Of a stretch of DNA of 64,000 nt, positions 31,203 through 40,550 are shown in pieces. The number at the start of each line of letters is the position of its first letter. Positions within the stretch are counted from its first letter, which is position 1. This stretch comes from an uncultured Butyrivibrio sp. (lineage in GTDB: Bacteria > Bacillota > Clostridia > Lachnospirales > Lachnospiraceae), in contig CAMNOS010000002.1 in the NCBI GenBank assembly GCA_946546925.1, forward strand, positions 1 through 64,000, in the 5' to 3' direction. The notes below the pieces were generated by a model. It was given only the letters and a program-made list of their open reading frames with translations. It was not told the origin of the DNA and did not search any database. The position numbers and the translations under genes are program-made.

Positions 31203-32312
31203 ATGATTGGGATTCGGGCAGACGCGAATAAGGAGATCGCATCGGGACATGTGATGCGGTGCATAACAATAGCAAAAGAGATAGCGGCTTTATCTGAAAA
31301 AGTCGCTTTCTTTGTGGCTGATGAGGAGTCAAAAACTCTTTTGGATACATTTTCAGAAGGGATCACGGGAATTGAGACAGTTATCCTTGGCACGAACTGG
31401 CGGGACATGGAAGGAGAACTCTCTGTCCTTGAGAAGGAGCTGACTAAAAGAGATATACGAATGGTTCTTGTGGACTCATATCAGGTGACGCCCGGGTATT
31501 TCAGGGAGCTTTCCCGGGTTTGTCGCACGGCATATCTTGACGATCTGGGAAAAGAGGCATATCCTGTGGACCTTTTGATCAACTACAGCGGGTTTTCGGA
31601 TCAGCTGGGATATGAGAAGCTCTACGAGGGCGTAAGTGCCGGGAAGGGAAGGACTACAGAACTTCTCCTGGGACTTATGTATGCACCATTGAGAGAACAG
31701 TTCAGAGTGCCTGCAGACTTTGAGGGGAACTGTTGTGGCAGCGGAGCGGATCATCCGGATGTGCTCCTTACTGCAGGCGGCGGAGATATAAGGGGGATGA
31801 TAATGCCGATCCTTAAGAGAGCCGAAGAGTCTGGCCTTGCCGGAAAGGCAGATGGTGACTATTGGTGCACATGGCATGTTGTGCTCGGGAGCATGGTGGA
31901 AAATGCTGAAGAGATTATGGAATATGGAAGGCGCCTTCAGAACATAAATGTCTACAGAAATGTCACTGATATGGCTTCTGTCATGAAGAAATGCGATGTG
32001 GCGGTAGCTGCGGCGGGCACGGTACTTACGGAATGCGCGGCACTGCGGCTTCCGGTTATCTATTATCAGGTGGCAGACAACCAGAAGATAAACGTAACCT
32101 ACTGGGAGAAGAGCGGCGGAATGATATTTGCCGGTGATGTGACAAGCGGCGCGCAGGATGAGAAAAACGAGGTTGCATCTGTGATAGCGGATAAACTCAA
32201 AGGCCTTGTTCGCAGTAGAGAGCTTCTGTCTGAAATGAGCAACATGCTTGGCGGCATAACGGACGGGAGAGGTGCAGAAAGAATAGCTGTTAAGATAAAG
32301 GAGATGAGCTGA
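31203..32312 (+). CDS. pseG: UDP-2,4-diacetamido-2,4,6-trideoxy-beta-L-altropyranose hydrolase
   Basis: IGIRADANKEIASGHVMRCITIAKEI; C-terminal AAAGTVLTECAALRLPVIYYQVADNQ. Confidence 0.88.
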   Translation: MIGIRADANKEIASGHVMRCITIAKEIAALSEKVAFFVADEESKTLLDTFSEGITGIETVILGTNWRDMEGELSVLEKELTKRDIRMVLVDSYQVTPGYFRELSRVCRTAYLDDLGKEAYPVDLLINYSGFSDQLGYEKLYEGVSAGKGRTTELLLGLMYAPLREQFRVPADFEGNCCGSGADHPDVLLTAGGGDIRGMIMPILKRAEESGLAGKADGDYWCTWHVVLGSMVENAEEIMEYGRRLQNINVYRNVTDMASVMKKCDVAVAAAGTVLTECAALRLPVIYYQVADNQKINVTYWEKSGGMIFAGDVTSGAQDEKNEVASVIADKLKGLVRSRELLSEMSNMLGGITDGRGAERIAVKIKEMS

Positions 32313-32313
32313 G

Positions 32314-33009
32314 ATGAAGAAGCTTGCAATGATAACTGCCAGAGGAGGCAGCAAGAGGATACCGAGAAAGAACATCAAGGAGTTTAACGGAAAGCCCATC
32401 ATGGCTTATTCAATAGAGGCAGCACTAAAGTCCGGTGTTTTCGACGAAGTCATGGTCTCTACTGATGACGATGAGATTGCGGAGATTGCCAAAAAGTACG
32501 GCGCCTCTGTTCCGTTTATGAGGAGCGAAAAGACATCGAATGATTTTGCGACGACTGTGGATGTGATAGACGAAGTTATAAGTGAGTACCACAAGAGGGG
32601 GACGGACTTTGACATGTTTGCCTGCATTTACCCGACGGCTCCCTTTGTTACTGCCGACAGACTCAAAGAGGCTGTGGATAAGCTCACAGACTCCGATGCC
32701 GACAGCCTTATTCCTGTGGTGAGATTTTCCTATCCGCCACAGAGGGCGATGGAGATCCATGACGGAAGGCTCATCTTCAGACAGCCGGAGAATCTTTCCG
32801 CAAGGTCACAGGATCTTACACCCCACTACCACGATGCGGGACAGTTCTATGTGGTCAGGACAGAGAGTTTTCTTAATAACCATGGGATAATGGTTGGAGA
32901 TATCCTGCCGATGGAGCTGTCGGAACTTGAGGTTCAGGACATTGATAACGAGGTGGACTGGAAGCTTGCAGAACTAAAGTACAGACTGCTTGTGTCCGAT
33001 ATAAAATAG
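32314..33009 (+). CDS. pseF: Pseudaminic acid cytidylyltransferase
   Basis: AMITARGGSKRIPRKNIKEFNGKPIMAYSI, CIYPTAPFV. Confidence 0.9.
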   Translation: MKKLAMITARGGSKRIPRKNIKEFNGKPIMAYSIEAALKSGVFDEVMVSTDDDEIAEIAKKYGASVPFMRSEKTSNDFATTVDVIDEVISEYHKRGTDFDMFACIYPTAPFVTADRLKEAVDKLTDSDADSLIPVVRFSYPPQRAMEIHDGRLIFRQPENLSARSQDLTPHYHDAGQFYVVRTESFLNNHGIMVGDILPMELSELEVQDIDNEVDWKLAELKYRLLVSDIK

Positions 33010-33138
33010 GAGAAATCTTTTTCCCCTTTTAAAACAGGGAGCTTTGCGTTATAATGTCAAATGAAATCATAGACTTAATAGGTTTAATATCAGCGTTTAT
33101 GCGCTTTTGACAATGCTTGAAAGGGGTAATAGACAGTT

Positions 33139-34131
33139 ATGCAGTACGCAGATATAGGAATTGATTTAGGAACAGCGTCTGTCCTTGTATATATAAAAGG
33201 AAAGGGAGTTGTTTTAAAAGAGCCGTCAGTTGTGGCTTATGACAGAGATACAGAAGAGATAAAGGCCATCGGAGAGGATGCAAGACTCATGCTTGGCCGT
33301 ACACCCGGCAACATTGTTGCGGTAAGACCGCTTCGCCAGGGTGTTATTTCCAATTATAAGATCACAGAGCAGATGATGAGATATTTCATCAAGAAGGCGA
33401 TCGGACGCAGGATCCACAGGAAGCCTTTCATTGCAGTATGTGTTCCTTCGGGAGCTACAGAAGTTGAGAAGAAGGCTGTTGAGGATGCTACAAGGCTCTG
33501 TGGCGCAAGAGACGTCAAGACAATCGAGGAGCCCATTGCTGCAGCTATAGGAGCAGGTATTGATATCACCAAGCCCTGCGGCAACATGATAGTTGATATA
33601 GGCGGTGGAACTTCGGATATAGCAGTTATTTCTCTTGGCGGAACGGTTGTCAGCACCTCGGTTAAGGTTGCAGGCGACGACTTCGATGAGGCTATTGTCC
33701 GTTACATGCGTAAGAAGCATAACCTTCTCATCGGTGACAGAACTGCCGAGGATATCAAGATCAAGATCGGTTCAGCTTATCCAAGAGCTGAGAGCGACTT
33801 TATGGATGTGCGCGGAAGAAACCTTGTTACGGGTCTTCCCAAGACTGTCAAGGTTTCGTCTGAAGAGACGGAGGAAGCTCTGAGAGAGCCGACATCACAG
33901 ATCATCGAGGCTATCCACAGCGTCCTTGAGAACACTCCTCCGGAACTTGCAGCAGATATCGCGGACAGAGGAATAGTACTTACCGGCGGCGGAGCACTTC
34001 TTCGCGGCCTTGAGGATCTTATTTATTCAAAGACCGGCATTAACACAATGACTGCTGAGGATCCGATGACAGCTGTTGCCATCGGCACTGGCAGATATGT
34101 TGAGTTCATAGCCGGTTACCGCGAGGACTAA
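33139..34131 (+). CDS. MreB/Mbl rod-shape actin homologue
   Basis: IGIDLGTASVLVYIKGKGVVLKEPSVVA, IVDIGGGTSDIAVISLGG; upstream of flagellar rod genes as in the Bacillus mbl-flhO-flhP order. Confidence 0.93.
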   Translation: MQYADIGIDLGTASVLVYIKGKGVVLKEPSVVAYDRDTEEIKAIGEDARLMLGRTPGNIVAVRPLRQGVISNYKITEQMMRYFIKKAIGRRIHRKPFIAVCVPSGATEVEKKAVEDATRLCGARDVKTIEEPIAAAIGAGIDITKPCGNMIVDIGGGTSDIAVISLGGTVVSTSVKVAGDDFDEAIVRYMRKKHNLLIGDRTAEDIKIKIGSAYPRAESDFMDVRGRNLVTGLPKTVKVSSEETEEALREPTSQIIEAIHSVLENTPPELAADIADRGIVLTGGGALLRGLEDLIYSKTGINTMTAEDPMTAVAIGTGRYVEFIAGYRED

Positions 34132-34199
34132 CATTAACTTATTGCGCCGCTCATGGACAGAGCGGCAGTATATGCCAGGATGGACGGAAGGTATTTTGT

Positions 34200-35159
34200 A
34201 TGGTAAAAGGTCTTTACACTGCTTACACAGGGATGATCAACGAGCAGCACAGGATGGATGTGCTCACCAACAATCTTGCCAATGCCAACACCAACGGCTA
34301 CAAAAAAGAAGGCGCAACTTCGCAGTCCTTTTCTGATCAGCTTGCGCTCAAAATCAAAGACTACACTGATGCCCCGTTCACTGCCCGTGGACTGGGCATT
34401 ATTAATCCCGGAGTTAAGATAGGTGAGGGATACATCGACTGGTCTGAAGGCCCTATGAGAGAAACCGGCAATTCCCTCGACCTTGCTATCGGAGGCGGAG
34501 GATTCTTTGGAATCGAATATGGGATCAAGAATGCCGAAGATGAGGAAAATGAGCAGGGCGAGGAAGAGACAGACGCTATTCCGGGACTGAATAATGACTG
34601 GCGGCTTAACAGATACCGCAATGAGAGGGTCATGGCTGCCTATCAGGCAGGAATGCTGTCTTTGGATGAAGTCAAGGAAAACGGCTATGAACAGCTGATC
34701 ATGTACACAAGAGACGGCAACTTTACGCTTACTTCGGAGGGCACACTGGTGACCAAGGACGGAGATTTTGTCCTCGACCAGGCAGGGGGTCACATAGAGC
34801 TTGATCCCAACCTCCCTGTAGAGATAAGTACCACGGGAGATATCATTCAGGACGGCCAGGTGGTTGCAACGATCGGCCTTTATGACTTCGAGAAGGTCAC
34901 CTATCCGGATGGACGAACCACATATAATACGTTGGAGCACTTTGGAGAGAACAGTTATATCACTACGGATGAGGCTGTAGAGGCTGATGCGACGGGACAG
35001 ATATATGCGGGATTCCTTGAGCAGTCCAACGTTTCCGTGGTAGATGAGATGGTGCAGATGATCGCGGTTCAGCGTAACTACGACACCAACCAGAGGGTCA
35101 TAACGACAATCGATGGCACACTTGACATCGCTGCCAACCAGCTCGGGCGCCTGTCATAA
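34200..35159 (+). CDS. Flagellar basal-body rod protein FlgF/FlgG family (FlhO-like) with an internal insertion
   Basis: LYTAYTGMINEQHRMDVLTNNLANANTNGYKKE; C-terminal FLEQSNVSVVDEMVQMIAVQRNYDTNQRVI. Confidence 0.92.
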   Translation: MVKGLYTAYTGMINEQHRMDVLTNNLANANTNGYKKEGATSQSFSDQLALKIKDYTDAPFTARGLGIINPGVKIGEGYIDWSEGPMRETGNSLDLAIGGGGFFGIEYGIKNAEDEENEQGEEETDAIPGLNNDWRLNRYRNERVMAAYQAGMLSLDEVKENGYEQLIMYTRDGNFTLTSEGTLVTKDGDFVLDQAGGHIELDPNLPVEISTTGDIIQDGQVVATIGLYDFEKVTYPDGRTTYNTLEHFGENSYITTDEAVEADATGQIYAGFLEQSNVSVVDEMVQMIAVQRNYDTNQRVITTIDGTLDIAANQLGRLS

Positions 35160-35301
35160 AATTTATAAATTTTTAATAATTTGAGCGGCGCTGATGGACG
35201 ATAAATAAACTGAGTAAGTAATATCTGCAAGTCACGGATGACGATATCTTCACTAAAGGGTTCAAGGATGGTGATCGCTCTTGGTGGACCGGAGGTGACA
35301 T

Positions 35302-36132
35302 ATGGTCAGAAGTTTATGGTCGGCAGCTACAGGAATGAATGCGCAGCAGGTTAATGTGGATACCATTTCCAATAACCTTGCCAATGTAAATACAACCGGT
35401 TACAAGGCTCAGGGTGCGCAGTTCAAGTCTCTTTTATATCAGGAGTTACAGACGGTAACCACAACTGCAAACGGTACACCCAAGCCTACCAATTCTCAGG
35501 TGGGTCTGGGCGTTCGCACATCTACCATCAATCAGTTCTTTTCCCAGGGATCATTTCAGACAAGTGACAATCCGGCGGCGCTTGCCGTAAGCGGCGACGG
35601 GTTCTTCAGCTATATGGCATCCGACGGTGAGACTCAGCTCTACACAAGAAACGGTAATTTCACCTGGGCTCTCACGCAGGTCGGCGGCACGGAGCTTGAG
35701 CTTACTACAGCAGAGGGCAATCCGGTCCTTGGCGTTGACGGCAATCCCATCAGGGTGCAGAATGCAGTGGCAAGCAGGATCACTATCGGTGGCGACGGAA
35801 GGGTTTACTATCCCAACGCTGATGGTGTGCCTACAGCGGTAGGAAATCTTCAGATAGGTCTCTGGCAGTTTAATAACAGAGAGGGACTTGAGAGAGTGGG
35901 AAGTGCAGCGTGGCAGCAGACAGCAGCCAGCGGCGAAGCGATAAATGAGAACAATGCAGCGGGGAACATCAAGAAAAGCGAGATCGTTCAGGGATACCTT
36001 GAGGGATCCAATGTAAATGTTGCAACGGAGATGGTAAATCTCATTGTTGCCCAGCGTGCATACGAAATGAATTCAACAGCGATCCAGACAACTGACGAGA
36101 TGATGCAGACAGCCAATTCGCTGAAGAGATAA
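35302..36132 (+). CDS. Flagellar basal-body rod protein FlgG family (FlhP-like)
   Basis: LWSAATGMNAQQVNVDTISNNLANVNTTGYKAQ; GYLEGSNVNVATEMVNLIVAQRAYEMNS. Confidence 0.95.
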   Translation: MVRSLWSAATGMNAQQVNVDTISNNLANVNTTGYKAQGAQFKSLLYQELQTVTTTANGTPKPTNSQVGLGVRTSTINQFFSQGSFQTSDNPAALAVSGDGFFSYMASDGETQLYTRNGNFTWALTQVGGTELELTTAEGNPVLGVDGNPIRVQNAVASRITIGGDGRVYYPNADGVPTAVGNLQIGLWQFNNREGLERVGSAAWQQTAASGEAINENNAAGNIKKSEIVQGYLEGSNVNVATEMVNLIVAQRAYEMNSTAIQTTDEMMQTANSLKR

Positions 36133-36149
36133 ACAGGTGGTGACGGGTA

Positions 36150-36554
36150 ATGGCAGGATATGATATAAGCGGGATCAACGCTTCGGCACTAACTGAATAC
36201 GCCATGCAGGAGAGCAAAAATGCCAGTACCGCAGCTCTTCAGAAAAAACTGGAGAGCGCAGCTTCATCGTCAGCAAAGCCCAAAGACGATGAGCTGTGGG
36301 AAGCCTGCAAGGGCTTTGAAGCGTACTTTCTTGAGCAGATGTTCAAGGAGATGCAGAAATCTGTGGACGCTCTTAAACCTGAATCAGGCGATAACTCCAC
36401 CTCGACTCTCGTGGACTACTTCAAAGACCAGACTCTCCAGGAGGTATGCGCAACCTCCGCAGATACACAGAGCAACGGCTTTGCTCAGATGCTCTATGAG
36501 AACATGAAGAGGAACTACGATATCCCCGAGGGAACACTTGAAACAGAAAAATAG
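36150..36554 (+). CDS. FlgJ-like rod-binding protein
   Basis: LWEACKGFEAYFLEQMFKEMQKSV; directly after the flgG-like gene. Confidence 0.85.
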   Translation: MAGYDISGINASALTEYAMQESKNASTAALQKKLESAASSSAKPKDDELWEACKGFEAYFLEQMFKEMQKSVDALKPESGDNSTSTLVDYFKDQTLQEVCATSADTQSNGFAQMLYENMKRNYDIPEGTLETEK

Positions 36555-36565
36555 ATTCATCCTTC

Positions 36566-36605
36566 AAAAAAGTCCTCCGGTGCCAGGCACCGGAGGACTT
36601 TTTTC
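36566..36605 (+). terminator. Strong hairpin 1 (GTCCTCCGGTGCC-a-GGCACCGGAGGAC) flanked by A/T runs
   Basis: 13-bp perfect arms plus A6/T6 flanks. Confidence 0.8.
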
Positions 36606-36655
36606 GTGGCTAATGTCCTTTGGTGCCTGGCACCGGAGGACATTTTTTTGTGGCT
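36572..36655 (+). repeat. Two tandem copies of a roughly 43-bp hairpin unit with core GGTGCC(A/T)GGCACCGGAGGAC
   Basis: copy starts near 36572 and 36615; both followed by T6-7 and GTGGCT. Confidence 0.8.
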
Positions 36656-36713
36656 GAAAATCTTAAGAAATTCTTAAAGTCTTGGCAGGGGTTGTTATGC
36701 TATACTGTTTCCT

Positions 36714-38969
36714 ATGGAAAAAGTAAAGGGATATATTGAACATTTTATATATAAGAGCAGCGAGTCGGGATATGGGGTCCTGAACCTTGAGACACCTGAC
36801 GGAGACGTGACGTGTACCGGGCGGCTTCCCGACGTCGATGTGGGAGATACCATAACTGCAGAGGGGGAGTATGTGAATCATCCCGTCTACGGCAGGCAGT
36901 TCAGGATAATGACCTATGAGATCTCTATGCCTGATGACGCTGCGTCCATGAAGCGGTATCTGGCTTCGGGAGCTATCAGCGGTATCGGAGAGAAGCTTGC
37001 GGACAAGATCGTCAGGAAGTTTGGAGATGATACTTTCAGGATATTTGAGGAAGAGCCTGAGAGGCTCACCGAGATAAAGGGTATCAGCGAGAAGAAAGCC
37101 ATGGACTTTGCGGTGCAGATGGCTGCAAAGAGGGAACTGAGGGGCGCCATGATCTTCCTTCAGCAATATGGCATAAGTGACAATCTGGCAGTCAAGATCT
37201 ACAACACCTACGGTGAGAGAATATACAGGGTGATCAAAGAGAATCCTTACCAGCTCTCTGACGATATATCCGGTGTGGGCTTTAAGACGGCGGATGAGAT
37301 AGCGGGCAAAGTGGGGATCCGTGTCGATTCGGATTACAGGATAAAGAGCGGGATACTCTATGCCCTTCTTCAGTCATCTCTTGACGGCAATACATACCTC
37401 CCGATTGACGAACTTGTTAAGAAGACGGTGCAGGTCCTTGAATCACGACCTGATTATGAGACCGATGAAGAGTCCATAAGGACTCAGATAACCAATCTTG
37501 TTATGGACAAAAAGCTTGTGGTAAAGGGAGAAGGGCAGGTCTTTTCCTCGCTGTATTACTACGAAGAGCAGGGATGCGCGGCGATGCTGTATAACCTCTC
37601 TATCGCTGAGAAGGTCTCTGAGAGCGAAAAGAGGGATTACAGGAATACCATTCTTCAGATGGAGGAAGCAAGGAACATAGAACTTGATGACCTCCAGCTT
37701 GAGGCTGTAGTGCAGAGTATTACCAATGGAATCGTTATAATAACGGGAGGCCCGGGGACTGGTAAGACCACTACCATCAACTCTATCATCAACTACTATG
37801 CCCGTATGGGACTTGATATAATGCTTGCCGCGCCTACGGGAAGGGCTGCCAAGAGGATGACGGAGGCTACCGGATATGAGGCCAAGACGATACACAGGCT
37901 TTTAGAGGTGTCAGGGCAGGTGACGGAAGATGGCGACGGAAGGCAGGGAGGAGTCCATTTTGAAAAGAACAGGGACAACCCGCTGGAGGCAGACGCCATA
38001 ATAATCGATGAGATGTCAATGGTGGATATTCACCTCTTTTACGCCCTGCTTAAGGCGCTTGTGCCGGGAGTACATCTGGTACTTGTCGGAGACAGCTCGC
38101 AGCTTCCGAGTGTTGGACCGGGACAGGTCTTGCGGGATCTCATAGACAGCGGAAGATTTCCTACTATTTTTCTTAAAAAGATATTCCGGCAGGCAGAGGA
38201 GAGCGACATTGTAATGAATGCCCACCGGATCCACGATGGCAGGATGCCGGTTATTGACAACAAGAGCAAGGATTTCTTTTTCCTTGAAAGGGGCGAAGCC
38301 CCCGTTATCTACAAACACATGATACAGCTCATAAGAGACAAGCTTCCCGCCTATGTGGATGCGACCCCCGCTGACATTCAGGTACTTACGCCAATGAAGA
38401 AGGGGGCTCTGGGCTCTGTCCAGCTGAATCTCATCCTCCAGAAATATCTCAATCCGCCATCGGAGAGCAAAAAAGAGCACGAGCATGGCGACCATGTCTT
38501 CAGGGAAGGAGACAAGGTTATGCAGATCAAGAACAACTACCAGGCGGAATGGGAAGTTGTGGGCAAATACAATATACCCGTGGACTCCGGAACCGGGATT
38601 TTCAACGGAGACATGGGCGTTATAAAAGAGATCAGGGAGTACTCCAGAGAGATCCTTGTGGAATTTGATGAGGGAAGACAGGTTACATATCCTTTCTCTG
38701 ATCTGGACGAGCTGGAGCTGTCCTATGCGATCACGATACATAAATCTCAGGGAAGCGAGTACCCGGCTGTGATCATGCCGCTTCTTGGAGGTCCGAGAAT
38801 GCTCCTTAACAGGAACCTCTTGTATACGGCTGTCACAAGGGCCAGGAACTGCGTGTGTATTCTGGGAAGCAGCAATACGCTCATGTCCATGGTTAACAAC
38901 GAGGAGCAGCTCAAGAGATATACGGGACTTAGGGACAGGATACTGGATTTTTCTGATGGAGATGATTAA
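36714..38969 (+). CDS. recD2: RecD2-type ATP-dependent helicase
   Basis: HhH motifs, TGGPGTGKTTTINSI, C-terminal LSYAITIHKSQGSEYP. Confidence 0.93.
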   Translation: MEKVKGYIEHFIYKSSESGYGVLNLETPDGDVTCTGRLPDVDVGDTITAEGEYVNHPVYGRQFRIMTYEISMPDDAASMKRYLASGAISGIGEKLADKIVRKFGDDTFRIFEEEPERLTEIKGISEKKAMDFAVQMAAKRELRGAMIFLQQYGISDNLAVKIYNTYGERIYRVIKENPYQLSDDISGVGFKTADEIAGKVGIRVDSDYRIKSGILYALLQSSLDGNTYLPIDELVKKTVQVLESRPDYETDEESIRTQITNLVMDKKLVVKGEGQVFSSLYYYEEQGCAAMLYNLSIAEKVSESEKRDYRNTILQMEEARNIELDDLQLEAVVQSITNGIVIITGGPGTGKTTTINSIINYYARMGLDIMLAAPTGRAAKRMTEATGYEAKTIHRLLEVSGQVTEDGDGRQGGVHFEKNRDNPLEADAIIIDEMSMVDIHLFYALLKALVPGVHLVLVGDSSQLPSVGPGQVLRDLIDSGRFPTIFLKKIFRQAEESDIVMNAHRIHDGRMPVIDNKSKDFFFLERGEAPVIYKHMIQLIRDKLPAYVDATPADIQVLTPMKKGALGSVQLNLILQKYLNPPSESKKEHEHGDHVFREGDKVMQIKNNYQAEWEVVGKYNIPVDSGTGIFNGDMGVIKEIREYSREILVEFDEGRQVTYPFSDLDELELSYAITIHKSQGSEYPAVIMPLLGGPRMLLNRNLLYTAVTRARNCVCILGSSNTLMSMVNNEEQLKRYTGLRDRILDFSDGDD

Positions 38970-39699
38970 AAGAAAGGTCCTGGATATCATATATCCGGGA
39001 AGATGCCCTGTGTGTGACGGACTCGTGGGGGCTTTTGAAACTGGCGGCGCAAAGCTGCGGGCAGGGGGCTGTATTCACACAGAGTGCGAGGGCAAAATAG
39101 AATATGTCAGGGGAGCAACGTGTATGAAGTGCGGCAAACCCCTCGGTAAAGGCTCTCCGGATGAGTACTGCGATGACTGCATGAGGACGAGGCATCTGTA
39201 TGACAGAGGATTTTCTGTATTTCTATACAGGAGTATCTCGGGATCAATCTACAGGTTCAAATACCTTGGAAGGCAGGAGTATGCAGGGTTCTATGGACTT
39301 GCGACAAGAAAGCTCCTGGGAAAGAGGCTGAAGGGACTTGGCATAGAGGCCATAATCCCTGTTCCGATGTACAGGGACAAGGAGAGAAAGCGCGGATACA
39401 ACCAGGCTCTTTGTTATGCAAGGGCTGTCTCTGACGAACTTGGCATACCGATGCGGGACGATCTGATAAAAAGGGTCAGAAACACAGTTCCGATGAAGGA
39501 ACTGGACGTCCGCGGACGCCGCAATAATTTGAAAAAGGCTTTTATTGTGCATCAAAATGATGTAAAATTTAAGTGCATATTAATTGTTGATGATATCTAC
39601 ACAACAGGCAGTACCATTGATGAGATCACCCATGAGTTTCGTATGGCGGGAGTTTCAAAAGTTTATTTTCTTACTCTTGCCATTGGGCAAACTACTTAA
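38956..39699 (+). CDS. ComF family protein (phosphoribosyltransferase-like)
   Basis: CPVCDGL/CMKCGKPL zinc site, ILIVDDIYTTGSTI PRPP motif; probable start MEMIKRKV. Confidence 0.88.
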   Translation: MEMIKRKVLDIIYPGRCPVCDGLVGAFETGGAKLRAGGCIHTECEGKIEYVRGATCMKCGKPLGKGSPDEYCDDCMRTRHLYDRGFSVFLYRSISGSIYRFKYLGRQEYAGFYGLATRKLLGKRLKGLGIEAIIPVPMYRDKERKRGYNQALCYARAVSDELGIPMRDDLIKRVRNTVPMKELDVRGRRNNLKKAFIVHQNDVKFKCILIVDDIYTTGSTIDEITHEFRMAGVSKVYFLTLAIGQTT

Positions 39700-39716
39700 A
39701 TAAATGGAGGTCACCT

Positions 39717-40139
39717 ATGGAAGTAATCAGTTGTATGAGATGCAAAAGGCTTTTCAATTACCTGGCAGGTCCCAAGCTCTGTGAAGGTTGTAAGAAGGCC
39801 ATTGAAGAGGATTTTCAGAAGGTTAAGCAGTACATACAGGACAATCCTCGTGCAAGTCTCAAACAGATTTCTGAAGACAATGCAGTTTCAACCAAGCAGA
39901 TCCAGCAGTGGATACGTGAGGAGAGGCTTGAGTTTTCTAAGGATTCACCTATTCAGCTTCTGTGCGAGAGCTGCGGTGATCCTATAATAACAGGAAGATA
40001 CTGCGCTAAGTGTAAGAACAACGTGGCCAAGTCACTCAGCAGCGTAGCAGATCAGAAGAGGGCAGCACTTGCCCAGGCTATTGCGGCGCAGCAGGCCAAG
40101 AAGGACGACAAGTCCGGAATGCGCTTCCTGGATACCTAA
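39717..40139 (+). CDS. YvyF-like flagellar operon protein
   Basis: CMRCKRLFNYLAGPKLCEGCKKAIEEDFQKVKQYI, C-terminal CxxC pairs; downstream of comF as in Bacillus. Confidence 0.82.
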   Translation: MEVISCMRCKRLFNYLAGPKLCEGCKKAIEEDFQKVKQYIQDNPRASLKQISEDNAVSTKQIQQWIREERLEFSKDSPIQLLCESCGDPIITGRYCAKCKNNVAKSLSSVADQKRAALAQAIAAQQAKKDDKSGMRFLDT

Positions 40140-40148
40140 GGAGCAGCA

Positions 40149-40550
40149 ATGGTTAATGAAGAAAAAGTCATTTTGATGACCAAAATGGCTGCGTTCATAG
40201 ATCGCGAGGGCAAAAAGAACGACGCTATCAACACATATTTCAAGAGTGATTACATAGGATATAACGTGGTCAAGTCTGTTATAAGTGCGACGATAGTGTT
40301 CGGCGTTTTCATCGCGACCTATGTGCTTTGCAACTTTGAAATGGTTTTATCCAATTTATACAATACTGATAATCTGTTGGCTATCGGCAGGAGGTTCTTG
40401 ATATACTACCTCCTGCTTGTTGGCGTGTATTCTCTTGTATCATATGTCGTTTATTCCTTAAGGTACACTAAGATGCGTAAGAGTATGAAGGCATATTATG
40501 GGGATCTGAAAAAACTGGCCAGAATATACGAAAAGGAAAAAATGACATGA
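40149..40550 (+). CDS. Unknown two-to-three-TM membrane protein
   Basis: three hydrophobic stretches; overlaps the next gene by 4 nt. Confidence 0.7.
   Translation: MVNEEKVILMTKMAAFIDREGKKNDAINTYFKSDYIGYNVVKSVISATIVFGVFIATYVLCNFEMVLSNLYNTDNLLAIGRRFLIYYLLLVGVYSLVSYVVYSLRYTKMRKSMKAYYGDLKKLARIYEKEKMT

Noticed and set aside
31476-32402. 308-aa minus-strand ORF inside pseG/pseF
   Set aside because: Antisense to two recognisable genes; cysteine/histidine-rich low-quality translation typical of shadow frames.
34134-34940. 268-aa minus-strand ORF opposite the FlgF-like gene
   Set aside because: Opposite a clear flagellar gene; no coding evidence. The unusual insertion in FlgF was checked for being caused by this ORF, but the plus-strand codon usage looks normal.
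35160-35301. Possible riboswitch or sigma-28 promoter upstream of the FlgG-like gene
   Set aside because: A GACGATATC string is present but no TAAA at the right distance, and no c-di-GMP riboswitch consensus could be recognised.
38016-38990. 324-aa minus-strand ORF inside recD2
   Set aside because: Antisense to conserved helicase motifs; composition is that of a reverse-frame artefact.
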